Positions 1 to 12,389 of a stretch of 64,000 bases of DNA are shown here, piece after piece. The position numbers and the translations under genes were made by a program. The notes under the pieces are model-generated. The model made no database searches and was not told the DNA's origin. It saw only the letters and a program-made list of their open reading frames with translations. The stretch is from Austropuccinia psidii (lineage: Eukaryota > Basidiomycota > Pucciniomycetes > Pucciniales > Sphaerophragmiaceae): NCBI GenBank assembly GCA_023105745.1, contig JALGQZ010000002.1:45978497-46042496 (forward strand), written 5' to 3'. Position 1 is the first letter of the stretch, and each line of letters begins with the position of its first letter.

Positions 1-1082
1 TAAGTTACATCTTCAAAGCTTGTTTCATTTTGAAATTATTTTTTACACAAAAACCATGAATGATATGTTAAATTCAAATGAAGGTTGTATTTAATGTGAA
101 TCTTTGAATATTCAATCATTAAGAATAAGTAGAAATTTAATTCAAATCATAAACCCATAGTTAATTTTGTTTTTAATTTATCATTATTTGTGAAAGCTCA
201 AAGGTTATTTACCCTAATTCTGTTTTAAATATTTTTTTCTGAATTTTTACCCCAATTTTTTATCCTATGAAGCTTACATGTAAAATAAAAGCCAGTTTCC
301 ATGAAATAATTCCATGGAAAATAGTCCAAAAAGGGTTTTAATTATCCTTTTTTGTGATATAAAAGAAAAAAATCATTAATTTACATGGTTAAAGGAGTCA
401 GAGATGCTCATTACCTCCATGGCATATAAAAATAGAACTTTACTTGCTATTTTATGATGATTCAATGTGACTTAGCTTTGGTAACAAGGCTCCAATTTTT
501 TGAATTAACAAAATAATTAGTAATTATCCATGGATAATTGTTTTTAATATGGCTTTTTCTCAGAGGCCTCGGAAACTGGTGTACCCTGGATTTCTTCACT
601 TTCTTTTGTTCCCTTTAGAGATTTTCATGGAAAGATGATTAATTATAGTCTTAAGTGTGGAATTCAGTAGGGGTCAATAAATAATCTATGTACCAGTAAA
701 GTAATTCTAGAATATAAAAATATGTGAATGAAATAAACAAAATGGGTATTTAATATGAGGGTTTGCAAAACTCCACTATCTTTATGTGAAAATGAAAGAA
801 ACAAAACCTTTCTGATGTTATTTATGTGATATTACTAATGAGGTTTTGAATTAATTTTCATTTTAAATTTTCATCAACTTGAATTTTTGTTTTGCAGCTT
901 ATGGATCAAACATAGATCAAATTTGATGAAGAATCCAAATCCATTCTTGAATACATGATTTACCTACTCTAGAAAATTCTGATCATCTCTTTATTTGTAA
1001 TAAATGCAAAATTTTGAGTTTGAATCTGATTTTTATATATTTTAAGCCTATTTGGGTAGAAAATGATATCTCAAGGCTCAAA
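1..1082 (-). mobile_element. Decayed minus-strand LTR, truncated by window edge
   Basis: This stretch aligns by eye, in reverse complement, with the solo LTR at 52524-54445. Shared landmarks are the block reading AAAAAGGGTTTTAATTA near 332, the CAGAGGCCTCGGAAACTGG block near 560, and an end near 1082 where AGCCTATTTGGGTA and AAGGCTCA mirror the start of the other LTR. Similarity is patchy and the terminal CACA has become CAAA, so the copy is old. Only its first two thirds lie in the window; the rest is off the left edge. No polypurine tract follows at 1083, so it is a solo LTR or the 5' LTR of a minus-strand element to the left. Confidence 0.6.
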
Positions 1083-4000
1083 ATATCAAATCATTGAAAA
1101 CCTTTCAATCCATGAAAGCACCAAACCTAGAGTAATCTTTCTCAAAAGATCTCAGCTTGTAATCAAAAGTAAGAAATAGAATGAATCCAAGTATCAAATA
1201 GCTCAATAGTTTTCAGTTATACATAAAAATTCCAGAACAGATTATTACTTACTTGAGTAATTTGAATCATAATTTTGGGTGTAATAAAGCTTCAAAAGGA
1301 AATATACAAACCACTTTACTAAATCTCTAATAGAAAATATTCTTTCAGAGTCCTTGAGTCAAGCCCTCCCAAAATATTGATCATTCTGAATCAAATTCAG
1401 TTTATCATCAAAGCTAGACCAAAATACATGGTAATCAAATAATAAAATTGAATTTAAACTGATTAAATAGGTTATTATTGAAATTTTCTAGATAGGATCA
1501 ACGTATTTCTAATCAAAAAAAAATCCCTAAAAATCATCTAGTTACAATATGTGTGATTTACTGTTCAAGCCCAAATGTTCTTCTCCTTGGCTGAGAAAAT
1601 CAATAGAAATATTCTTGAAAATAAAAATGATATATTTTATTGGGAGTATATATATTTATATGGACAAAAAATCTCTTCTGATGTTGGGGTATTCCATATC
1701 TCTTTTTCAGGATAAATCTCACAATAGCTGAAAAAAGCATCATCACACCATAGATTTGATATAAAGAAACCAATTTTATCCCTTGATATACACATAGTTT
1801 CTAATTTAATGGGTCTCCTCATGGTAAAATATTCATGGTTTGGGGGAACTGTCCTTTTAAGATATGAATATGCAATATAAAAACCGTATGAAAAAACTAC
1901 TAGTTACAACAAGACTGGCATAATGAACCCAATTTTAAACAAAAGAACCCCTAAACCCATGCATAAAAAATACATCTAGTAAATATCCCATTCATATTTT
2001 CAAGACCCCCTGAATCCTTTATCAAAAGTTTGATTAAACTTAAGCTACTTAAGAAATAATTGATACAGAAAAAATGAATTTACAGCTGAGCTGAAACTCA
2101 CAAAACCTCAACAATTCATATTACAATCCACCTTTCTGTATAAAAAACCAAACCGCCACACCAACCTGATACTATGAATAAAGAGAAATAACGGACTCTA
2201 TCAATTGAAATTAATTTTGATCTGTGTATAAAATAAATTGAATAGGTTTTACAGCCTCATCCAAATTTTAGCTACTCAGATTGGCCATCTCATATAATCA
2301 AATCCACATTATCTAAAACATTTTACCCAGCTAAACCCTTTAATCTCAACTTGAAAATAATCATCAATTGAAAGAAGGAAATTAAGAAAAAGCCATCAAA
2401 AAACCCTTCCAGATGATAAAATGAAATAATATTCAGACCAAAAAATTTAGCTCAAGGCTGTGCAGGAAATATCAACATGTAACCACACTCAAAAGACATA
2501 TAGTAAATTAGACCCTTCATATGAAAACATTCAATAAAAAGAGTTATAAATTGTAAATAATATGGCCAAAGGAAAAATACAGGATTAGATGACACCCTTT
2601 TTGGAAGTACTCACCAGAAAATATGTCTCAAGGATGTGCAAATCTGTGGTTAAAATATAAATGAAAGATCAGATGGTACTCTTGAGGGGATTGAAGCCAG
2701 AAAATATACCTTGCATCTGTGAATGAGCCATAATATGATCCAGTGCACAAAAAATACTCATTAGGAAAATAGGATCAATAATTTTTCCCCCAGTTCAAGG
2801 GAAAAAATGAGAAATTAGAGCTTCCATGCAGGACCCCTTGGTTCGTAAAAGCTATAGATAAAGGAAATACCTTTCCTACAAACTGTCTTTTTCTCATTTA
2901 CGTATGGAAATAATTTAAATATAAGCCTGTTCTTTTACCTGGAGGTATTCTAGTACCTTTTTAATTTAAATTAACAATTAGACAAGCGCAGTGAAGCTAT
3001 AATCGCTTTATGTTATCCAGTATCCAAGATAATTTGTAAGATTTTATCAGAAAATATTTACAGTCCTTGAAAGATTCTTTCTATGAACAATTATAGTCCT
3101 ATTTATTTGATATTTCATTTTATCAAACAAATAACCTTTAAGTCACCTTTACCTTATCCCCAACTTTATATTACTGTTAAATTAGCCTTATCAAACATCA
3201 GAACCCTCATAAAACAATTTATCACAAACAAATCAAATTCAACTAGTTTTCTAGAGTGCTACTTTCTACCTAAAATGACAATAAAATCTCAATCCTTAGA
3301 AAAAAATTCATACCCACCTGAAAGTCTATTTTATCTATCCCTGATAGCCATATTATTGATACATTCAAAATCAGTAGTAATTGATAGGATTTATAGACAC
3401 TTCTTACTTCATTATTGTCTAGTTCAAAAGCCATATAATAGCTTTTATCTTTATTTGTGAGCTCCAAGAAGATTTTTTCAGTATATCAGGATAATCTGGA
3501 AATAGATTTGGTACAGTAACTATTAGTGATTCAAGAATATCTAACTTCTGTTCCTCATCCAAACACTTTCTAATGGAATTCTAAACAGAAGGAGCTCCTA
3601 AAATATAATATACCGGTGCCTAGCTATATCGATATATATACACAATAGCCTTTTCTAAATGGAATCTTAAGTGCACAAAGTCCATCTCTGACTTGAAAAG
3701 TCAAAGGAAGACTAAGCGGAGATATAAGCTATTCCTCATATTTATCAAAATAAGACAACAAGTAATCTTATTGACCATTTTGAAAGATAAAATCAAATCA
3801 AATTCTTTTGAATTATAAAGGAATAATGAATATTGAAATTGATACTGGAAAATCTCATCTCATGTAGCTGTTGAATAAATAGTAGCAAAATAATTGGATT
3901 CAAAACCATTAAGTTGATGGAAAAGGCCGAATAAGCGATAGTTATTTTGCATCAAGAACTCATAGGGAACATAGAATTATACATAATTTTATTCTCATTC

Positions 4001-7000
4001 ATTCCAAATTCTCTAGTTTCTGGTAGTGTTTGTCCCAAAACCATATTTTGGGAATGGTTTTAACCAGCCACAAAATTCTTTTTCTTTTTATTTTGATTAG
4101 GAGACCTATAAGGGATCTTAAATAGATCTTAAAGATTATAAATCACCAGCATATCCCAAGAGTATAATTTCTGATAAAGAATTTTATTTGGTACTTCTTG
4201 ATTTTCCTCACGACTAATTTGGCAGGAAAAATTAAAATTTCATAAAGAACTGCTCAAAATACTTTTTGGAGCCATATTTTAAAAATGAAATAAGATCCTG
4301 AACTATATTTTCCAGATATCCAGAGCTGGAAGATTGGGTATCCAGAGTATTAAACTTGAATAGAAATACATCTTAATCGACCCACCAGCCCATAAATAAG
4401 AATTTGCTACCAAATAGGAAGTTATGTATCCTCCTATTGAAAATAATACCAGGCCCCGTGTTCAATAAGCCCAAGCCTATCTGAAATACTCATCCAAAAT
4501 TTTCAATTGTGAGCTATCAATAGTTTTTGAAAATTTTTGGATTTAATTGCCCATAAAATATATCACACAATAAATGATGATGGCTCTAATAAATTCTATA
4601 CCTTCTCTCAATCCACTTTTTTGGAGTATCTTTATAAGAGCCAGGGAATATATGTAGAGCAAGTCTGAAGATATTAATAAAAATTAAAAGGACCCTCCTT
4701 TCTCTCAAAACTTAATAACTGTGTAGGTTTATCTCACCTACCAGAAGCTTAAGCCTTTTTCCAATTTTTTTCTTTATATTTTGTTGATACTTTGATTGAA
4801 AGTTTAGCTTGACTGATGATCCTGATAGTCTGGCTAATAAAGCATTTATTATCTCTTTATTTGTGATCTTATGCCTAAACACATATTTTCCAATGAAAAT
4901 CATGATTTTTGTTCCTTTTCAGGACTGACCTTCCCATATATTAAATATGAAAATTGATCTCAACCGATCAGAAATTAAATTTCCAAATAAAATGATATTG
5001 AATCTAAAGAGGTCCCAAAGTGCTAATATATCCCTATTAGCCTTTAAAGACCTCAAATATTAAGCAATAAATGTAGAAGTCACTCTAAATATTCCAAAAC
5101 CATCCTGAGAAATATACAAGCTGTCTAGAAATTTATAATGAAAGTGATAGATTTTAGCCTAGATATAAATACTTCATACAATAACCAAAAAATATAATGA
5201 TCACTTCTGAAAAAAATATTAAAACAAGAATTTCTAAAAATAAACAAAATAATTCACAAATTAATTTTTATATTTTTTCAAAAAGACAAAATAATCAAAA
5301 AATTAGGCTTAATGAAGAAACTTGAATAATCAATCGCTTCACTTCACATTTTTGATATATTTTTAACCTGATTAATTAGTTGTTGGTTTTTTTTACCGTT
5401 GATTTCAAGCCTATGCATCCCTAACTTGTGAATAAATTTATTTTAGATATATTCAGTTCACTGTCTGTTTTATATGTGTCTGTAATGGTATTTCAGACGG
5501 ATTTAAGATATAAATTAAGGCTAAAAATAAGTGATCTAATAAAATAAGACAGTATTTTTCCAGATATAGCTGGTAGTCATGGTCATTAATCACAAAAGAT
5601 TCTTCAAAATTTCATTTGAAAGATTTTTGTAATGCACTTCAGGCTAGCAGTATTAAGTCCTCATCAACTGGCTGGAAAAATGGATTCATGTTGCAAAATT
5701 GATTGATTCTCATATTCTACGGTTGTTATTTTTTCTGAAAATTAATCAAAAGATATATTGAACACCATTTTGATCACCCAATATTGCACAAATCCAGATG
5801 TCTCTTTCATAATCCAAATAACTGAAATTTTCAATACGAACTTTAATTGCTTTATAATAATACTTTTCTATCAGAAAGGAACTTTTAAGATAAAAAAACC
5901 AGGATAACCACATCAATGGGCTAGACAATATTCTCATGAGACAAAATTATAATTTAGGATATTTCTCTCATCCTCAGTAAATTTATATATAGAGTTATTT
6001 GCCAAATATCTGAGATGATAATATATATATTGTTATTATCAAATTCAGAAAAATTGCTTTTTGAACCCATTATCAATTATTAATGTATTTAGATTCATAT
6101 GAATAGGTTTGGTATTGTGGTATAAAATCATATTTAAGCTGAATAAAATATTTCAATTTTATTTGATCATTTATGTGAAGTAAGGAAACAGTAAAACTTA
6201 ATAATCTCTAAGGGAAAGTTGTGAAGTAATTATTAGATATAGGAGATATATTCACAAAAGAAAATTGAATTCAGGCTTTTTCTGTCCGTCCCACCCCACT
6301 GAGCTATGTAACACATAGATTTGAGGATTCCTACCCAAAACAAAGTCACTATTCAGGCTTCTTTAAATATTTTTTCATTCACAAAATATCTTTATTGTAA
6401 GCTTTAATATCAGTAAAAAATCAGAGTCACAATGAAAATTCCAAAAAACATATATCAGAGCTTAAGACATTATAGGGTGGTAAAAGAATTCAAGGTGTGC
6501 ATTAAAAGAATTGTTAGGCATAATTATTCGATTAAATGCTTCTTTATTGGAATGGCCCAACTAAGGACGGTTTTTTCATTTCCATTTTCATTTTATGTAA
6601 TTTCAAATTTGTTTTTATGAGATTTATAGGAGTTTTTTGATAAGAAAGGACTGTATTTTATAAGCTTATGTTTTTATTATGTCTTTTCATTTTATCCTAT
6701 TGAGGCAAATTTTATGATAAGATATATTTTAAAGAATCACCGTACAAACAGGTTGAAAATCTGTGTGGGTGCATCAGGTTAACCCAAAATTTACCTCCTT
6801 GCGTGCACTATTTTTTCCTTCATACCAATTTTACAATCCTATCAAAAAAGCTTCTGCCAAAGCTAAAATAAAATGGAAAATAAGAATTTTTTTTGAAAAT
6901 AACCCAGATATTTTAAGTGTTTTTTATTTAGTTAACTCAATTGGGACAATATATATATATATTTTCAATTTATCGTGATTATAATCCTTCTTTGGGGAAC

Positions 7001-7920
7001 TATAAGCTCTATAATATTCTTTTTCCTCTTATATCATAAAAAAAGTGTCCATAATATTCCAGATCTCATGGTTTTTCCTTGAATGGAATAAAAAAAATTA
7101 AATGGCTTTTGAATATGCTTTATTGGCCTTAATTTCTTCCTTCCAAGTCTTAAATGGACTATAATTAAAAAAACTGTGAGTATTATTCCACATTTTGTGG
7201 AAATTATTCAGTTTGATTCTGCATATAATTTCTTCCAATTATTATGAGACAGCCTAAATACCATGAAAATTAATAGGAAGACATTTTTTAAATCAAATTT
7301 TTTAAGCTGCAATATGAAACACTTCGATTCTGTATCAGATTGTTGAAAGTCTTAGGTGGAATTTTAAAATAATTTTGCAAGATAAAAAAGGAAATAGCTT
7401 GAAATGGAGGGTTACCTTGCTAAAGGAAAGAATTAACTTACTGAGGATTGAAAATGGGAAATTTTTCAATAATATGATAAAGAAAACTCATTGAAAAAAT
7501 ATATATAAAAAAGAAACCCCTGTGGCAACTCCTCTCATTAAAGATAAAAATGAGTCAGTACCTTGAGGGGGAAATTATTAATAAGTCTGTTCTGAATTTC
7601 AGAACTTCCCAATAGGCATAGGTTACAATATTTTGGATTTCCCCTTGAAATGATACTGAATATTCAGCCTATAGAAGCTCACAATATAAAATAAGATTTT
7701 TGGCTTTAACAGATAGAGAAAACTTACAAGTAGTATTTAAATCAGACCTATCAGTAATACTATAGTCAAAGATCTCATTTAAAACTATATTTTTTTGATA
7801 AAATGAATACTAGTAATTTTATTTGCCATAAGAATATCTTTTGAAAATAAAGTAAAGTTTAAGAATTTTTTTTTTGAAATATAAGCTCAATAATATTGAT
7901 AAGAGATCCTGAAAAGTACC
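1083..7920. other. AT-rich region without recognisable gene
   Basis: Only short AT-biased open frames (60-125 codons) occur, with no family motif, no convincing splice structure and no matching coding bias. The longest, 3083-3460 on the plus strand, is rich in Ile/Leu/Ser/Tyr, as expected of translated AT-rich DNA. Minus-strand fragments around 3270-3600 and 4300-4500 look vaguely protein-like but match nothing I know. It is probably decayed transposon sequence. Confidence 0.5.
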
Positions 7921-7939
7921 AGTGTTATTTAATAACACT
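7921..7939. repeat. Perfect 9-bp hairpin
   Basis: Arms AGTGTTATT and AATAACACT are separated by a single T and followed by a T-run. There is no gene next to it, so a terminator role is not supported. It could be a remnant transposon end. Confidence 0.5.
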
Positions 7940-8140
7940 AATTTTTTTTTCTTTTTTTATGTTGGTTATAATAATTATTTTGATATTAATATTAGTAATA
8001 AGACTGCTATATTTCATACTAATAATTATTATTCAATGACTTCTTTAATATTAATTTGTTATATCACTACCACTTCTTTTGATACTACTGAGATTCTGAG
8101 CAAAGTTACTATGCTCTAACTAACATTATACAGCTGCCTC

Positions 8141-8157
8141 CTAATAATAATAATAAG
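8141..8157. repeat. (TAA)n microsatellite
   Basis: Five consecutive TAA units followed by TAAG. A simple sequence repeat in non-coding DNA. Confidence 0.7.
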
Positions 8158-8257
8158 TTAATGAGATTTCCAAAGCTGAAATGCTAATAATAATCTAGAT
8201 AGCCTGCTAGTTCAGGGATTTTTGCAATCCTGGAAACTGGTAGCTTCTCCTATTATT

Positions 8258-8311
8258 TTTGGAAAAATGAGGGAGAGATAACCCTTATTCATACCTTTTG
8301 GGCCTCCATAG
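8258..8311 (-). promoter_or_regulatory. LTR-promoter-like TATA block, copy 1
   Basis: Read on the minus strand, this is CCCAAAAGGTATGAATAAGG followed by a CTCTCCCTCATTTTTCC pyrimidine block. The same arrangement recurs at 10354-10399 (minus) and about 31391-31436 (plus). TATA motif plus pyrimidine-rich initiator is typical of LTR promoters, so this probably marks a decayed LTR whose ends I could not define. Confidence 0.4.
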
Positions 8312-9360
8312 AGCTTTTCAAAAAAAGTTACTTATTAAACTTAGTTTTTATACCTTGTAATTAGCAATTATTAGGCTTTGAGGTATCAACATGAAATGTC
8401 CACTGAGTTTCTGACCAATCAGATTGAACCATCATATCCAACTATAGATGTTTTGAATGTGAATTTGTAATTATCCTTAATATTACCAATAATATGGTTT
8501 TTTGTGATTTTCTTATGTGTTTTCCAAGAGAATTTTTCTAATTGTGGCTTTTTTATTAAAATCTTATGATGTCATTGAGATAATTTGGTTGGTGAGACTT
8601 TTTCTTTTCAAATAAAGTGGAGGACATACAGCTCCTGACAATTGAAATTACTTCTAGTCATATAATATCTTTGAGGGAATTTTTCTGGTGAAATTTTTCT
8701 TGGAAGTGGAAAAAGTGGAGAAAATAAATTATTTATTATTTAGTGAACTTCCATTAGATGTGAACAAAGGTGGGAAAATTCTTTCTTTTAAATTTACTTT
8801 CTTTTCATTTATCAACAATTTCAACTTAGATATGCAATCTTGAGAGAATTTTTCTGGTGGTTTCATCTTATTATTCTATGATTTCATGTAGATATTACAT
8901 CATTTCTATAAAGCTTAATGTGTTCTATTATTACTAAGAAAACATTTTTTCTTGAAAAATCCCTTGTAATTTTCTTCAATAGCCTTGAGGTGGAGATAAT
9001 ACAGCTCTGATTCTGTTCTCAATATTGAGTTTATCTCTAACGAGTTTTGTAATTTTGCTATGAATGATGCAATAAGGTGGATAAATTGTGTGGTCATTTG
9101 CTTTTTGGGTGGGTTTCAAATATCTGAGCCATATTATTGTGCAGTGTATTTCTATAAACTCTTATGAATTGATCTGTTCTTGAAGGCTGTTTAATACCTA
9201 TGTGGTTGATTATCTGATAATGTGGAGAAGCTGGTATTTCCTTTAAATTGAAATTTTTCTGGTTGAAAACTTTTTCTTCCAGACTTCCAAATTTCTTTAT
9301 TTATTCCCTGGGACTTCTCCACAGTTTAATTTAACCAGCTCCAAGGTTCTGCAATTTGTT

Positions 9361-9567
9361 TTTCATCTTTGGAGCTACTATGTACCTCATCTGTAATTCT
9401 GAAATTGTATTTCCATCTCTGAAGGTATTCCAGACCTCTTTTATAATTTGGAAATATGAGATTCATTACCAGAGCTATTCTGTACTTCTTCCATAACTGT
9501 TGAATCTTATTTCTATCTCTAGAGTTATATCATACCTGCTCAATAATTCCAAAATCTTATTTCAATC
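9361..9567. repeat. Degenerate ~50-bp tandem repeat
   Basis: Four diverged units begin near 9361, 9410, 9461 and 9510, with a partial fifth at 9560. Each opens with TTTC(A/T)ATCTCT-like sequence, continues with a GAGCTA/TACCT-like core and ends with an AAAATCTTA-like tail. Divergence is high. No coding frame runs through it. Confidence 0.55.
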
Positions 9568-10353
9568 CCCTTTTCTTCTCTTTTTCATATGATTTGGTAA
9601 GATTGAGGCTGTTATAACGGATATTTAATGCCACAATGTGGAGGGAGAATTAGCATTGAACTAGTTTTTAATTAGTAACAAATCTGTAATCAAGGGTGAC
9701 AAGGGATTGTTTCCTTCCCCTCCTGAAGTACTGAAAAATCTTCCTTGCAGGTCAAAAAATAAAAAAATCCAACTTAATGGCTTCAGAACTAAAAGAGAAA
9801 AATTCAGAAGTCTATAATAAGCTCTATTCACTAAGGGATAAGAGAGGATAAGCTTCAGTAATACAGTCTCTTTGAGCTTAAAAGGGATACTTAGGTGGCA
9901 CAAAGGTGTTCATTGGTTAAATTGGGTGATTAATTTCTCCCTGGTGATAGAATATTGATAATTGGATTCTTGAGGATAATTTGGGAATTTTCATACTGTT
10001 AATTATGGGTTTGGTAAGATGAAATAGTAGAATGAGATTCAAATGGTTTTTAAAAAGTTCTGAATTTTGGCTTTGAATATGTGGAGTTGGTTATATAGAA
10101 TAAGGGTAATAATAGATTTTGAATATAAAGGGGGATGAATTTGATATTGGGTTGTGGCTAAGGGTAAGTGGTTTCAAATATTGATTAATGATGTACTGAT
10201 AGGTAGATATTTCTCTTTCTTAAATAATAAACGTCAACCGATCATGTCTACTGGGTGGGTTTTTAAAGCTATGATACCTCTGAGTTTAGCTACTGTGTAA
10301 TAAATTATAAATATGAAATAATTGACTACCCCCCTGGTGATGGACAAATTGCA

Positions 10354-10399
10354 ATTCATGGGGGGAGAGAGCCCCTCTATTTATACCTTTTGGGAGCTC
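10354..10399 (-). promoter_or_regulatory. LTR-promoter-like TATA block, copy 2
   Basis: On the minus strand the sequence is CCCAAAAGGTATAAATAGAG followed by GGGCTCTCTCCCCCCATG. It is the best-conserved of three related blocks (others at 8258-8311 and about 31391-31436). TATAAATA lies a fixed distance from CTCTCCCCC, as expected for an RNA polymerase II core promoter in an LTR. Confidence 0.45.
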
Positions 10400-10522
10400 T
10401 TTCTTTCCACTTTGATTCCTCTTTATTTCATCATTTTACTCTATTCTGGTGAGGACATTCCTTGCATTTATCAGGTGATTTAAGGTTTGGAAAGTATTTT
10501 CTTTCTGAATGGACTCTATTTT

Positions 10523-10706
10523 GTCATATAGTTCTCCTTTTGGTGAGCTGCCTATCACATGATCTTCTTGGGGTTTTCTTGCATATATCAGGTGATTTCA
10601 TTTTGGCTGGGGAATTTTGTTTTTAAAAGCCTCTTCTGTCACATGATTCTCTTTTTGTGGGGTAAATATCACATGATTTTTTTGGATTTTGCTTAAATAT
10701 GGAAGA
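10523..10706. repeat. Diverged tandem duplication, ~115-bp period
   Basis: Two related units start at 10523 (GTCATATAGTTCTCC) and 10638 (GTCACATGATTCTC). Each is followed by a TCACATGAT motif, a TTGG stretch and a TTTTGCTTAAATAT/TCTTGCATATAT block. They probably lie in the same decayed LTR as the TATA block just to the left. Confidence 0.4.
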
Positions 10707-10861
10707 TTTTGAGCTTGGAATAAATAAAAATAGCTATGAATTCTATTCTTTAAATTTAAATTCAGGTCAAATGAAATTGTCTTGAAGTGGTGTATTTCCC
10801 GATATGTATAAGATGGTGATAATCTCTAGATCTACAAATGATGTGCTTAGTCATATATTGT

Positions 10862-11262
10862 ATATTCTTCCATACCCTTATTGGTCTGTTTCATTTAATT
10901 GAGTGAGTCTACTTGGGAAAAAACGTCCCAGTAATATAATTTTGACTCTAACTCCATGAAAAACCCTGAAACCATACAGTACAGCCCAAAGTTTCAACAA
11001 TCCTCTATAAAATCATGAACAAACCAGCATGGAAATCAAAAATCCTTAAATACTCGAATTTACACAGATTATTGGAAGAATTACATGTAGAATATACAGT
11101 ACCATCCTAAATATCCTGGAATAACTGAAGAGTATCCTGATTACAGCCTTACCCAAGGTAAATAAGTAATTACAAAGTAAAAAACACAATTAGATGGAAC
11201 AGCCCACTTCTTCCATACCCTTATTTCAATGTGTCATTTAATTGAGTGGTTTGACTTTGGAT
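10862..11262. repeat. ~55-bp direct repeat pair around an inverted-repeat arm
   Basis: 10862-10917 and 11208-11262 share CTTCCATACCCTTATT, then a T-rich step, then TCATTTAATTGAGTG. The two copies have the same orientation. The left copy lies just before the left arm of the long inverted repeat and the right copy sits in its loop. Confidence 0.6.
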
Positions 11263-11510
11263 ATACTTCTATATATTGATTCAGGCTGTAATTAGGGTTA
11301 TCTTCAGTTATTCCAGGGGATTGAGGATGGTATAGCATATTTTGTGTGTAATTCTTCCAAGAAAAAGTGTAGATTGAGGATCTAAGGAGGTTTTTTTCTT
11401 TCCATGCATTTTTTTCATGATTTTATAGGTGATTGTTAAGATTTGGGGCTTTAATGTATGGCTTAAAGGTTATTCCATGGAGCTGGAGTGGAGATGATAT
11501 TACTGGGATT
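10925..11510. repeat. Long imperfect inverted repeat (fold-back)
   Basis: The left arm (about 10925-11148) is the imperfect reverse complement of the right arm (about 11283-11510). Matching blocks include CCAGTAATAT / ATATTACTGGG, CCATGAAAAA versus TTATTCCATGG, TCATGATTTTATAG at the centre of the arms, and GGAATAACTGAAGA / TCTTCAGTTATTCC. The loop is about 134 bp. Arms of over 220 bp at visibly high identity could form a hairpin RNA if transcribed. No transposase is nearby, so the element, if mobile, would be non-autonomous. Confidence 0.65.
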
Positions 11511-12389
11511 ATTTGTCCTCTTTTTAAATTTTATCATTATTGTATATAGGTGATTGCAAGTAATATACTAGTAAGTATCTGATTTTATAAGTTTTGTTTC
11601 ATTTTCTGTGAATCTTCCATGGTAAACTTGGGAGTTGGGTTTAGAATACTTATCTCAGAATCTTTCAATTATAAGCTTCCTGAATTATTCCTGCAAATTC
11701 TTGAAACTTCTGGTATTATCTGAAATATTATATAATATTCCTAAATGTTGTAGCAAATTACTTTCTAAACATACCCTGGATTTTCAGAATTTTTCCACTT
11801 TGGCTTGAACCCTTGAGCCTGCAATATTCTATCTTCCAAGATCATCCTCACCAGCATAACTGCAAAAGAGGTGATGAAAAACCCCACACATTGCACACTC
11901 AGGGGGGAATGCTCATAAAGAGTTCATCTTTTTTCAAAAATCAGAACACATATATTTCACAATGCATACACACTGAATTTTTTTTGACAATTCATAAACA
12001 CTGATAATTTTTTTCTCAATTCCACAAAAATGAAATTGAACAATATACTTATGTTTTAACTAATTAAAATTAAATCAAATTTATGTACTTTTAATCTTGG
12101 GAGATCTATTTTTACCTATATTACTTTCTTTCTTGACTCATTTTGAAAATGATTTTTTTTCATCAGCTTAAATCAGTAACACAATTTTTTCTTTGGAAAC
12201 TCAAATCAAGGATTTCCTTGTTGACTTAGAGAAAGATGTTTTTCTATCAGATAAAATGAAGGTTTTCTTTTTCAGACTAATACATGATCTTGATTCATCA
12301 GTTAAAATTGAAGCTTTTATTTGTTGACTCCAATCAATCCAAATTCAGCGCATGACCCAAAGCTAGAGAGAAAGAATTAAATTCAATAT

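Noticed and set aside
3083..3460. 125-codon plus-strand open frame
   Set aside because: Composition is that of translated AT-rich DNA (Ile, Leu, Ser, Tyr, Lys), with no motif and no supporting gene structure.
4300..4500. Possible copia RNase H fragment on the minus strand (GGYITSYLVA)
   Set aside because: Does not align with the expected motifs beyond a few residues; no neighbouring Pol pieces.
9610..9640. TGTTATAACGG as a left LTR boundary
   Set aside because: Looks like an LTR end in reverse, but no matching right end with a GAGGC target duplication was found.
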